From an uncultured Phycisphaerales bacterium (lineage in GTDB: Bacteria > Planctomycetota > Phycisphaerae > WQYP01): a stretch of 30,699 nt of DNA. The number at the start of each line of letters is the position of its first letter. Position 1 is the stretch's first letter. This document shows positions 1-6,664 of this stretch, piece by piece. The position numbers and the translations under genes are program-made. Below the pieces are notes generated by a model. It was not told the DNA's origin, did no database searches, and was given only the letters and a program-made list of their open reading frames with translations. The stretch spans positions 1-30,699 of the forward strand of contig CAIPTQ010000012.1 in assembly GCA_903868035.1 (NCBI GenBank), in the 5' to 3' direction.

Positions 1-419
<419 letters not shown>

Positions 420-564
420 GGTTGCGGCAACGCAACTTTGGTGGCGTCCAAAACCCAGTTCACGCGGGTGCAAACCCGCGCGATCGGGTGTCAAACAAAC
501 CATGTTCTGTCAAAAAACGAAACGGCCCGTCTGGCAACAGGCGGGCCGTTTTTGTTTTTGCCGC
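420..564 (+). ncRNA. Repeated terminator-bearing RNA element, copy 1
   Basis: This 145-nt element recurs at 1211-1355. In order it has a small 5' hairpin (GTTGC 421-425 with GCAAC 432-436), the shared block GGCGTCCAAA, the shared block CCCAGTTCACGCG, a hairpin with a GCAA tetraloop (stem 463-469/474-480), a 22-nt block identical in both copies (486-507, core GTCAAACAAACCATGTT) and an intrinsic terminator (522-559). The two copies differ inside the hairpin in ways that keep it paired, which suggests that the RNA structure matters. The function is unknown. It may be a small RNA, or a duplicated piece of the 16S trailer. Confidence 0.5.
522..559 (+). terminator. Rho-independent terminator, copy 1
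   Basis: A 12-bp stem ACGGCCCGTCTG (522-533) pairs with CAGGCGGGCCGT (538-549) with a single G-T wobble. The loop is GCAA, and TTTTTGTTTTT follows. It probably ends the 16S transcript and/or the element at 420-564. Confidence 0.85.
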
Positions 565-583
565 AGCCGAACAGAAGGACTGG

Positions 584-612
584 TTGACATTGCCCACCCA
601 CATTCTTACGCT
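584..612 (+). promoter_or_regulatory. Putative promoter of the first TA pair
   Basis: A perfect -35 box TTGACA (584-589) is followed after 17 bp by a weak -10 TACGCT (607-612). Transcription would start almost at the antitoxin ATG (619), giving a leaderless or very short leader. It lies just after terminator copy 1, so the TA pair has its own start. Confidence 0.5.
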
Positions 613-618
613 GGAGTC

Positions 619-882
619 ATGAGTACAAACATCAACATCTCGCTGCCGTCGCCAATGAAAAAATGGATCGACAAACAGGTGGCTTCGAAAGGATATGAGA
701 CCACCGATGCATTTTTCCTGGAAATGTTGCGCCGGGAGAAGGCGCTGGCGGTTCGCGAGCGGATCGACGATCTGCTCACTGAGGCCATCAGCAGCGGCCA
801 ACCTGCGCCGATGACACCCAAAGATTGGGATCGTATTCGAGCCAACGGCCTCAAGCGGGCTCGGGAACGGCAAAGAAAATGA
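619..882 (+). CDS. ParD-like antitoxin (ribbon-helix-helix type)
   Basis: A short 87-residue protein. Its N-terminus (MSTNINISLPSPMKKWID) has the alternating hydrophobic strand followed by helices expected of a ribbon-helix-helix antitoxin. A charged C-terminal tail rich in Arg and Lys would bind the toxin. The ATG at 619 is chosen over upstream in-frame ATGs because these would run through the RNA element and terminator; GGAG lies at 613-616. Its stop overlaps the next start by ATGA, the usual translational coupling of antitoxin and toxin. By family, it should neutralise the downstream ParE-like protein and repress its own promoter. Subfamily assignment is tentative. Confidence 0.8.
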   Translation: MSTNINISLPSPMKKWIDKQVASKGYETTDAFFLEMLRREKALAVRERIDDLLTEAISSGQPAPMTPKDWDRIRANGLKRARERQRK

Positions 883-1205
883 CGCCCTCCATGGTCATTT
901 GGCCCCGGGTCGAGCACGATTTAACCGAGCATTTCGCTTTCATTGCCCAGGACAAGATCGTTCCGGCGCAGCGACTGCTGGTGGTCGCGCAGAAATCCTT
1001 TGCGAGGCTTGCGACCTCGCCTTTTCTCGGCTTGGCATGGAATTCCAAACGTCCGCATCTCCGCGGAATCCGCTATTATCCGATGCCCGCGCCCTATCGC
1101 AGCTACATCATTTTCTACCGTGTTTCGCCTGAAGGGATTGAAGTGCTGGCCGTGTTGCACGGCGCGCGGGACTTGGAGAGCGCGCTTCGCGATATTGTGG
1201 AATAG
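879..1205 (+). CDS. ParE/RelE-family toxin
   Basis: 108 residues with the compact ParE/RelE fold pattern: an N-terminal helical hairpin, a central segment (RGIRYYPMPAPYRSYIIFYR) with paired strands, and a last strand VLAVLHGARDLESAL. The motif Y-I-I-F-Y-R followed by a hydrophobic strand and H-x-x-R-D is typical of ParE toxins that act on DNA gyrase, although the target cannot be read from sequence. The ATG at 879 overlaps the antitoxin stop. The stop at 1205 lies 5 nt before RNA element copy 2, so that element's terminator would also end this operon. Confidence 0.82.
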   Translation: MTPSMVIWPRVEHDLTEHFAFIAQDKIVPAQRLLVVAQKSFARLATSPFLGLAWNSKRPHLRGIRYYPMPAPYRSYIIFYRVSPEGIEVLAVLHGARDLESALRDIVE

Positions 1206-1210
1206 TTACC

Positions 1211-1355
1211 GGTGCGGGGAACGCAATGTCGGCGGCGTCCAAAGCCCAGTTCACGCGATGCAAGTCGTGTGCGCGGGTGTCAAACAAACCATGTTCCACC
1301 GTCAAATACGAAGCGGCCCGTCGGGCAACAGGCGGGCTGTTTTTGTTTTTGCCGC
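1211..1355 (+). ncRNA. Repeated terminator-bearing RNA element, copy 2
   Basis: The second copy of the element at 420-564, the same length overall but with compensating indels. It keeps the 5' hairpin (TGCG 1213-1216 with CGCA 1222-1225), GGCGTCCAAA, CCCAGTTCACGCG, the GCAA-loop hairpin (stem 1252-1259/1264-1271), the identical 22-nt block (1275-1296) and the terminator. It starts 5 nt after the ParE-like stop codon. No strong promoter of its own is evident, so it may simply be the 3' UTR of the TA operon. A role as an independent small RNA is unproven. Confidence 0.5.
1313..1350 (+). terminator. Rho-independent terminator, copy 2
   Basis: GCGGCCCGTCGG (1313-1324) pairs imperfectly, with several wobbles and one mismatch, with CAGGCGGGCTGT (1329-1340) around a GCAA loop. 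TTTTTGTTTTT follows. The stem is weaker than copy 1 but has the same design. Confidence 0.75.
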
Positions 1356-1368
1356 CTTTGAGTATAAT

Positions 1369-1410
1369 CCCACATTCCCATTTGACCAATGTGGGAAAAT
1401 GGGCGATAAT
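1369..1410 (+). promoter_or_regulatory. Promoter with overlapping inverted repeats (second TA pair)
   Basis: TTGACC (1382-1387), a 17-bp spacer and GATAAT (1405-1410) form a good sigma-70-like promoter. An 8-bp perfect inverted repeat CCCACATT (1369-1376) / AATGTGGG (1388-1395) flanks the -35 box. A second, interleaved pair CCCATTT (1377-1383) / AAATGGG (1397-1403) overlaps it. This fits an autoregulatory operator for the antitoxin or its TA complex. A strong GGAGG (1426-1430) precedes the ATG at 1437. Confidence 0.65.
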
Positions 1411-1436
1411 GAAATGGAACTCATTGGAGGATTGCC

Positions 1437-1703
1437 ATGTCGGTCGCGCAAGTAGATGACAAAGGCCGCCTGGTGTTGGGCCGGAAATTTGCCGGCAAAA
1501 CGGTGTTGTTGCGCGAAGTGGATGAGTCCACGGTTGAAGTCACCATGGCCCGGGTGATCTCCGAACATGAAGCGTGGCTGCTAAACAATCCGGAAGCGCG
1601 GGGTTCGGTGGCGCGCGGGTTGGATCAGGCCCGCAAAGGCCGATTCGCGCAGGCGCCCAACCTTGCGGCCGATGCGGCACTTGCGGCCAAATTGGCGGAT
1701 TGA
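1437..1703 (+). CDS. AbrB-like putative antitoxin
   Basis: 88 residues. The N-terminal half (VDDKGRLVLGRKFAGKTVLL, then strand and short helix to about residue 45) reads like a SpoVT/AbrB swapped-hairpin DNA-binding domain. The C-terminal half is Ala/Arg-rich and could wrap the toxin. The start is fixed by GGAGG six bases upstream. The stop is 3 nt before the next ATG. The assignment as an antitoxin rests on fold-like features, pairing with a RelE-like gene and the palindromic promoter; no residue-level match was possible. Confidence 0.7.
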   Translation: MSVAQVDDKGRLVLGRKFAGKTVLLREVDESTVEVTMARVISEHEAWLLNNPEARGSVARGLDQARKGRFAQAPNLAADAALAAKLAD

Positions 1704-1706
1704 ACC

Positions 1707-2054
1707 ATGTATATCCTGAAATGGACGCAGGAAGCGCTCACGCAATATGACGCTCTCAGAGAGCCGGCGGACGCTGCGATGGCGAACCGTCAGACACATA
1801 AGAGGACCAAGGCTTCGCCCAATGAAGGCCTGTTCAAGCAAGTGCATAAATGTCTGTCGCTGCTGGCGGCAAATCCGCGCCACCCAGGTCTGCATACCCA
1901 TCACTACCACGGATTGGAACATCCCTACGAGGCCGGCGGCAAGGTATTTGAGGCCTATGCCCAGAACCGGACACCCGGCGCCTACCGGGTGTTCTGGTGT
2001 TATGGACCCGGACCCAACGAGATCACGATCCTCACCATCACGCGCCATCCCTGA
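1707..2054 (+). CDS. RelE/ParE-like toxin
   Basis: 115 residues, 3 nt downstream of the AbrB-like gene. The layout suits a RelE-superfamily toxin: N-terminal strand YILKWTQEAL, helices with Lys/Arg (HKRTKASPNEGLFKQVHKCLSLL), H-x-H-x-Y-H-G-L before a strand, then YRVFWCYGP and the closing strand EITILTITRHP. Related toxins cleave mRNA on the ribosome; this one has not been tested. The spacing and shared promoter indicate one operon with the gene before it. An AT-rich stretch (2098-2117) follows, with no clear terminator. Confidence 0.72.
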   Translation: MYILKWTQEALTQYDALREPADAAMANRQTHKRTKASPNEGLFKQVHKCLSLLAANPRHPGLHTHHYHGLEHPYEAGGKVFEAYAQNRTPGAYRVFWCYGPGPNEITILTITRHP

Positions 2055-2124
2055 GATGCCACAATGCGGCCACGCAACGCTGACGGCAACCCAAACAATT
2101 ATATTTATTATTATTGAACAGCCG

Positions 2125-2538
2125 CTATTTCACCTTCGTCACCGGCTGATCCGGATGTGCCGGATTGGGTATCAGCCGCTGATTGGCGCAGTCGGCCAGC
2201 AAGTCGAGTTTCTCCAGCACGGTCTGGCCGATGAGGACTTCATCACCCAGGACCAGGGCTTCCTCCATGGTGTCGCGGCGCAGGCATTCGACGATCACGG
2301 GTTCCGTCACGCCCACCGATTCCTTCCGCCCGTCGGCATACTCGGCGACGCGCTGGCCGCGGATTTGCAAGCCCAAGACCTGCACGACCTGGGGCGGCAC
2401 CACGCAGCGCACGGCTCCCGTATCCACCATGGCGTCCACTACCGACGTGCGCACCTGGTCTGCCGCAAGCTGCCCGCGCCGGGCCAGCATTTCGTCCATC
2501 GCGTTCGTAAGCTTGACTTTGATTCGAATCTCACCCAT
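2125..2538 (-). CDS. Clan-AA retroviral-type aspartic protease
   Basis: 137 residues. The motif VDAMVDTGA (Asp39-Thr40-Gly41-Ala42) is the active-site triad of single-domain retropepsin-like proteases. The start MGEIRIKVKLTNAMDE and the later segment with VVPPQVVQVLGL and VLGDEVLIGQTVLEKLDLL match the bacterial clan-AA small proteases as I know them, which act as dimers. ATG 2538 is chosen because the family begins with MG-I-x-V-x-V-x-L-x-N; in-frame ATGs at 2556 and 2649 exist. No strong ribosome binding site is seen. No substrate or partner can be read from context. It stands alone, convergent with the second TA operon. Confidence 0.78.
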   Translation of the reverse strand: MGEIRIKVKLTNAMDEMLARRGQLAADQVRTSVVDAMVDTGAVRCVVPPQVVQVLGLQIRGQRVAEYADGRKESVGVTEPVIVECLRRDTMEEALVLGDEVLIGQTVLEKLDLLADCANQRLIPNPAHPDQPVTKVK

Positions 2539-2686
2539 AAGCGGTAATTCTATCATTTCAGCAAGATGGATACCATCATTTTCGTGGGTCAGGGTGCATG
2601 ACGTGGGCGTGGGGCTCTGGTGCCAAGCTGGGGCCAGGCCCCCCCGCACGCCCTCCCCAAATCAATTTCCTGCCCGTCACTTCTGG

Positions 2687-2692
2687 TATACT
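2687..2692 (+). promoter_or_regulatory. Putative extended -10 box, leaderless start
   Basis: TGGTATACT (2684-2692) is an extended -10-like sequence. A start site about 7-8 nt later would coincide with the ATG at 2700. No Shine-Dalgarno sequence precedes that ATG, consistent with a leaderless mRNA. The -35 box is unconvincing. Confidence 0.4.
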
Positions 2693-2699
2693 TGCTCCC

Positions 2700-3026
2700 A
2701 TGTCGCACCAGAAGCACGATATCATAGGACTGGCGCTTGCCCGGACCATCGCCGAAGGACTTCCGCAGCATCCCGAATGGATTGCCTTGGCCAGGGCCAA
2801 CCTCGACCGCTGGTCGCAACAGAACGCCGCCGCCCCCGCGCTCCTCGCCTGTTACCGGGAATGGCGCACCCTGCTCGAACTTCCCGTCGAAGAGATCACC
2901 GCCGTACTCCTCGACCCGTCCGATCGTGGCCAGCGCCTCCGCCAGAATTCCCCCTTCGCCGGCGCGCTCCCTGCGGCGGAAGTGTGGCGCATGAAACGGC
3001 AGGCCCATGAAACGACCGCAGCTTGA
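2700..3026 (+). CDS. Small helical protein partnered with nucleotidyltransferase
   Basis: 108 residues, mostly helical by composition (LARTIAEGLPQHPEWIALARANLDRWSQQN, shown only in outline). It has no recognisable catalytic motif. Its 3' end overlaps the start of the DUF6036-like nucleotidyltransferase by 20 nt, so the two are translationally coupled. By analogy with two-gene nucleotidyltransferase TA systems it may be the cognate antitoxin, but the sequence itself shows no DNA-binding motif that I can recognise. ATG 2700 is favoured over the upstream in-frame ATG at 2598, which would add a low-complexity Pro/Gly stretch. Confidence 0.65.
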   Translation: MSHQKHDIIGLALARTIAEGLPQHPEWIALARANLDRWSQQNAAAPALLACYREWRTLLELPVEEITAVLLDPSDRGQRLRQNSPFAGALPAAEVWRMKRQAHETTAA

Positions 3027-3534
3027 ACATATCCTCCGCGCCGCCGCCGCCATCACCGGCACGGATCGCTTCGTCATCATCGGCTCCCAGTCGATCCTCG
3101 GCCAGTTCCCCGACCCGCCGGCCGAGTTTCTCGTTTCCATCGAAGCCGATCTCTTCTCCCTGCGCACCCCGCACGATGCCGACCTGATCGACGGCAGCAT
3201 CGGCGAAGCCTCCCCCTTCCATCAAACCTTCGGTTATTACGCCCACGGCGTTGGCGAAGAGACCGCCACCCTGCCCGCCGGTTGGAAAGACCGCCTCATC
3301 CCCTTCCACACCCCATCCACGGGCGGAGCCACCGGCCTGTGCCTCGAAGTACACGACCTGGCCGTCTCTAAACTCGTGGCCGGACGCGAAAAGGATCTTC
3401 AGTTTATCGGCGATCTCCTCCACTACCGTCTCGCCGATCCGAGCGCCCTGCGCGAGCGCCTGGCCGAGACCGCTCTCGCGCCCGCCCTCCGCACCCTGTG
3501 CAACGCCCGCCTGGAAGCAATGCTTTCGATGTAG
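3007..3534 (+). CDS. DUF6036-like nucleotidyltransferase
   Basis: 175 residues. The segment RFVIIGSQSILGQFP (about 22-36) resembles the G-S-x-x-x-x-G loop that opens a minimal nucleotidyltransferase domain. SIEADLF and DADLIDG supply acidic residues where metal-binding Asp/Glu are expected. The later LCLEVHDLAVSKLVAGREKD, with conserved Lys and Arg, matches the DUF6036/AbiEii-like pattern. Family members are often toxins or abortive-infection proteins; activity here is inferred only. The gene overlaps the upstream small gene. It ends about 100 nt before the tyrS promoter. Confidence 0.7.
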   Translation: MKRPQLEHILRAAAAITGTDRFVIIGSQSILGQFPDPPAEFLVSIEADLFSLRTPHDADLIDGSIGEASPFHQTFGYYAHGVGEETATLPAGWKDRLIPFHTPSTGGATGLCLEVHDLAVSKLVAGREKDLQFIGDLLHYRLADPSALRERLAETALAPALRTLCNARLEAMLSM

Positions 3535-3638
3535 CCTTAGCCAGCGAGTGCGCCGCTGTCACCAACTGCGGTGCCATGTCATTGCCAGGCCGTCCCACCT
3601 CCACCGCCCCAGTCACCTTGACCTCGCCGCGGTTGCGA

Positions 3639-3666
3639 TTGACCGTGCCGGCGCAGGGCCTACAAT
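3639..3666 (+). promoter_or_regulatory. tyrS promoter
   Basis: TTGACC (3639-3644), a 16-bp spacer and TACAAT (3661-3666) make a strong sigma-70-like promoter. The predicted start near 3673 gives a leader of about 23 nt before the tyrS ATG, too short for a T-box or attenuator. Confidence 0.7.
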
Positions 3667-3695
3667 GGGCCTTTTTCACAAGGTATACCCGGCCC

Positions 3696-4937
3696 ATGTC
3701 GCAAACGCTTAATCCCGGACTTTCCATCGACCAGCAGATGACGATGCTCCTGCGGGGCACCGATCACGTCTATTCCGCCGAGGAACTCAAGAAACGCCTC
3801 GAGCATGCCGCCCGCACCGGCCGCCAGCTCCGCGTCAAGCTCGGCATGGACCCCACCGCCCCGGACCTCCACCTGGGCCACTCGGTGGTCCTCCGCAAAA
3901 TGCGGCAGTTCCAGGACCTGGGGCACAAGGCAGTGCTCATCATCGGCGACGCCACGGCGATGATCGGGGATCCGACGGGCAAGAAAAAGACGCGGCCGGT
4001 GCTCACGCCCGCGGAGGTCGAGAAGAACGCCGCGACATATTTCGCGCAGGCGGGCAAGCTCCTGGACATGTCCCCGGGGAAAATCGAGATTCACAAGAAT
4101 TCCGAATGGCTCCACACGATGAACTTCGTGGACGCCCTCCGGCTCCTGCAGAAAATGACCGTCGCCCGCATGCTCGAACGCGACACCTTCCAGGAGCGCT
4201 ATAAGGCCGGCGAGCCCATCTATATCCACGAGTTCATGTACCCGCTCATGCAGGGCTGGGACTCGGTGATGATCAAGAGCGACGTGGAACTCGGCGGCAC
4301 CGACCAGACGTTCAACAACCTCGTCGGGCGGGACTTGCAGGAGTCCGAGGGCCAGCCCCCGCAGATCGTGATGATCATGCCCATCCTCATCGGCACCGAC
4401 GGCGTGCAGAAGATGAGCAAGTCGCTGGGGAACTACGTGGGCGTCGCCGAGCCGCCAGGCGAGCAGTTCGGCAAGACGATGTCCATCCCCGATGGGCTGA
4501 TGGAAAACTGGTTCCGGATGGTGACCCCCCTGCCGGAGGACCGGATCGTGTCGCTGATCGACCCGGGCCAGGTACACCCGCGCGAAGCCAAGGACATCCT
4601 CGCCCGCTCCATCGTGGAGCAGTATCACTCGGCGATGGACGCCGAAAAGGCCTCCGAAGACTTCCGCGCCCGCTTCACCAAGGGTGAGGTGCTCGCCGAC
4701 ACCGAAGTCAAAACCATCCCCGCCTCCCTCCTGCAAGACGGCAAAATCGGCCTGGTCAATCTCATCAAAGCCGTCGGCTTCGCCCCGTCGAACAGCGAAG
4801 CCCGCCGCCTCGTGGAAAACGGCGGCGTCACCTTCGCCGGCGCCAAAATCACCGATCCCAAAACCTTCGTCGAAATCAAGGGCGGCGAAATCCTCAAGGT
4901 CGGCAAACTCCGGGTGTGCAAGCTCAAGATCGGATAA
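3696..4937 (+). CDS. tyrS: Tyrosyl-tRNA synthetase
   Basis: 413 residues, a normal length for the bacterial enzyme that charges tRNA-Tyr in the cytoplasm. The class I signature HLGH is at residues 59-62 (after DPTAPDL). The motif GGTDQTFNNLVGRDL follows in the Tyr/ATP pocket, and KMSKS is at 239-243 (QKMSKSLGN). A C-terminal S4-type RNA-binding domain (NSEARRLVENGGVTF... to the end) completes it. KMSKS rather than KFGKT places it with the TyrZ-like branch. The ATG at 3696 is chosen because it lies just after the promoter and starts the family-typical N-terminus; the longer in-frame version would read through the promoter. Confidence 0.97.
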   Translation: MSQTLNPGLSIDQQMTMLLRGTDHVYSAEELKKRLEHAARTGRQLRVKLGMDPTAPDLHLGHSVVLRKMRQFQDLGHKAVLIIGDATAMIGDPTGKKKTRPVLTPAEVEKNAATYFAQAGKLLDMSPGKIEIHKNSEWLHTMNFVDALRLLQKMTVARMLERDTFQERYKAGEPIYIHEFMYPLMQGWDSVMIKSDVELGGTDQTFNNLVGRDLQESEGQPPQIVMIMPILIGTDGVQKMSKSLGNYVGVAEPPGEQFGKTMSIPDGLMENWFRMVTPLPEDRIVSLIDPGQVHPREAKDILARSIVEQYHSAMDAEKASEDFRARFTKGEVLADTEVKTIPASLLQDGKIGLVNLIKAVGFAPSNSEARRLVENGGVTFAGAKITDPKTFVEIKGGEILKVGKLRVCKLKIG

Positions 4938-4951
4938 TAACCCCATTCAAG

Positions 4952-4973
4952 CCCAGGGATTGCAATCCCTGGG
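4952..4973. repeat. Perfect 22-bp palindrome
   Basis: CCCAGGGATTG (4952-4962) is followed directly by its exact reverse complement CAATCCCTGGG (4963-4973). It is 15 nt after the tyrS stop. No T-run follows, so it is not a standard intrinsic terminator. It may be a dispersed palindromic (REP-like) element or a 3'-end stabiliser. Only one copy is in this window. Confidence 0.6.
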
Positions 4974-5105
4974 ACAATACGGGCGCTATTTGTCGGAGCC
5001 ATTCATGAAACTTGAGCCCCGATCGGCCAGTGACGAAGACCTGCCATCGAGGTTCTTCAAGGATTATTTGTGGGTCGTGGAATCGCAACTCTCGCGGGCG
5101 GATGC

Positions 5106-5111
5106 TATACT
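5106..5111 (+). promoter_or_regulatory. Possible -10 box of the Phd/VapC operon
   Basis: TATACT lies 27 nt before the antitoxin ATG (5139). The -35 region is weak. The 4938-5138 gap otherwise holds only the palindrome at 4952-4973 and an unconvincing 39-codon reading frame. Confidence 0.35.
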
Positions 5112-5138
5112 GAAGTTGGCCTGAAATGAGGATGTTGG

Positions 5139-5363
5139 ATGTCACATACTGTGTCCATCGAAGAAACCGGCAGCTTGGCGAAGCTCATCGCGGGACTCCT
5201 CCCGGGTGAGGAGATCACCCTTACCTCGGACAACCAGCCTGTCGCCAAAGTCATTCCTCAGAAGGGAATCCGTCGCCGCCAGGGAGGCGCATGCAAGGGC
5301 ATGTTGATCATCAATCACGACGACGATTCGCACCTCGCTGATTTTAAGGATTACATGCAGTGA
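5139..5363 (+). CDS. Phd/YefM-family antitoxin
   Basis: 74 residues with the Phd/YefM pattern: a strand (VSIEETG) then helix (LAKLIAGLLPGEEITLTSDNQP as the central region) and VAKVIPQ. It then runs into a flexible C-terminal tail that includes HDDDSHLADFKDYM. The N-terminal part dimerises and binds operator DNA in the family, and the tail blocks the PIN toxin. A GAGG motif lies 9 nt before the ATG. The stop TGA overlaps the toxin start (GTGA), which indicates coupled translation. This pairing of Phd-like antitoxin with PIN toxin is common. Confidence 0.87.
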   Translation: MSHTVSIEETGSLAKLIAGLLPGEEITLTSDNQPVAKVIPQKGIRRRQGGACKGMLIINHDDDSHLADFKDYMQ

Positions 5364-5746
5364 GTCTGCTGCTCGATACTCATGCCGTACTCTGGTATGC
5401 ATTGCAGGATGCGCGATTGAGCGCTGCTGCCCGGATTGCGATTGAAAACGAACCGGAGAAGGTGTTTGTCAGCCCGGCAAGCTACTGGGAAATTGCCATC
5501 AAAATTAGCGTTGGCCAATACACCCTTCTGGAGCCGTTCGCGGTATTTTGGGAAAGGGCGATTTCCCAAGAGGGTCTTGCCCTTCTGCCCATCGAGATTC
5601 GGCACGCGGCCAAGATCATCGAACTTCCCTCGATTCATCGGGATCCATTTGATCGTCTGCTCGTAGCCCAGGCGCTGACGGAAAAACTGTCCCTTGTCAG
5701 TAACGATTCGCTGTTGGATCGATATTGCGTTCCGAGAATTTGGTAA
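5360..5746 (+). CDS. PIN-domain ribonuclease toxin (VapC-like)
   Basis: 128 residues starting at GTG 5360. The PIN acidic residues are visible: Asp6 in LLLDTHAVLW, Glu44 in SYWEIAIK, Asp95/Asp98 in HRDPFDRLLVAQA and Asp116 in SNDSLL. These bind the metal ions used for RNA cleavage. Family members cut tRNA or rRNA. The gene overlaps the antitoxin by 4 nt and ends 6 nt before folD, so folD may be co-transcribed or read through from this TA operon. Confidence 0.9.
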   Translation: MSLLLDTHAVLWYALQDARLSAAARIAIENEPEKVFVSPASYWEIAIKISVGQYTLLEPFAVFWERAISQEGLALLPIEIRHAAKIIELPSIHRDPFDRLLVAQALTEKLSLVSNDSLLDRYCVPRIW

Positions 5747-5752
5747 CTGGCC

Positions 5753-6655
5753 ATGCCCGCTAAACTCATCGACGGTAAATCCCTCTCCGCCGCCATCCGC
5801 AACCGGATTGCCGCCGACGTCGCCGCGCTCCAGGCCCAGGGCAAGCCCGTCCACCTCGTCGCCCTCCTCGTCGGCGAAAATCCCGCCGCCCGCGTCTACG
5901 CCGAAAACCAGCACCGCACCTGCGGCCAGCTCGGGATCGACTTTGAACTCCGCACCCTGCCGGCGGGAATTTCGCGATCCCAACTCCACGCCGCCCTCCA
6001 CGCCCTCAACGCCGACTCCGCCGTCACCGGCATCTTCCTCCACGCCCCCCTGCCCGCCGGTCTCGACCTCCCCGACGCCCAATACCAAATCGACATCCTC
6101 AAGGACGTCGAAGGCGTCAACCCCGCCAACATCGGCCACGTCGTCTACGGCCACACCATCATCGCCCCCTGCACCGCCCTGGCCGTCGTCGAACTCATAG
6201 ACTCCACCGGCATCACCCTCCAGGGCGCCAACGTCACCGTCGTCGGCGCCTCCCGCCTCGTCGGCCGCCCCCTCTCCCTCCTGCTCACCGAACGCAACGC
6301 CACCGTCACCCTCTGCCACATCTTCACCCAGGACACCCCCGCCGCCTGCCGCTCCGCCGACATCATCGTCGTCGCCGTCGGCAAACCCAACCTCCTCCGC
6401 GCCGACCACGTCAAAGCCGGCGCGGTGGTGATCGACGTCGGCATCAACCGCGTCCAAACCACCGACGCCTTCGGCCGCACCACCGAAAAAACCGTCGGCG
6501 ACACCGACTTCGACGCCGTCCGCCAGGTCGCAGGCCACATCACCCCCGTCCCCGGTGGCGTCGGCCCCATGACCGTCGCCATGCTCCTCCGCAACACCCT
6601 CCGCGCCGCAAGACTCGTGTACGGCTTGGAGCAACCTCTTTCGGGAACATCGTGA
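5753..6655 (+). CDS. folD: FolD-family methylene-THF dehydrogenase, atypical active site
   Basis: 300 residues, close to the usual 285-300. FolD normally interconverts methylene-, methenyl- and 10-formyl-tetrahydrofolate. Recognisable are the N-terminal LIDGKSLSAAIR, the NADP-domain motif VVGASRLVGRPLSLLL, ADIIVVAVGKPNLL and the C-terminal ITPVPGGVGPMTVAML. The tyrosine of the Y-x-x-x-K motif is present (Tyr49), but the catalytic lysine is replaced by Gln53. The conserved Gln before PLP is His97, and PCTPxG reads PCTALA. The Asp of KDV is kept (Asp118). By homology, loss of this lysine abolishes cyclohydrolase activity, so the protein may be a dehydrogenase only. It follows the VapC-like gene by 6 nt and is convergent with sulfite reductase. 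Confidence 0.9.
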   Translation: MPAKLIDGKSLSAAIRNRIAADVAALQAQGKPVHLVALLVGENPAARVYAENQHRTCGQLGIDFELRTLPAGISRSQLHAALHALNADSAVTGIFLHAPLPAGLDLPDAQYQIDILKDVEGVNPANIGHVVYGHTIIAPCTALAVVELIDSTGITLQGANVTVVGASRLVGRPLSLLLTERNATVTLCHIFTQDTPAACRSADIIVVAVGKPNLLRADHVKAGAVVIDVGINRVQTTDAFGRTTEKTVGDTDFDAVRQVAGHITPVPGGVGPMTVAMLLRNTLRAARLVYGLEQPLSGTS

Positions 6656-6664
6656 TAGGCGCTA

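Noticed and set aside
420..1355. The repeated element as an integron attC site
   Set aside because: It lacks the inverted RYYYAAC/GTTRRRY core pairs and ends in a normal transcription terminator.
5005..5124. 39-codon frame MKLEPRSASDEDL between tyrS and the Phd gene
   Set aside because: Too short to support, no ribosome binding site, and it overlaps the likely -10 region of the TA operon.
5351..6634. 427-residue minus-strand frame rich in Gly, Val and Asp
   Set aside because: It is the antisense of folD, VapC-like and part of the Phd gene. Its composition (GDGGDV-type runs) is what GC-rich antisense frames give.
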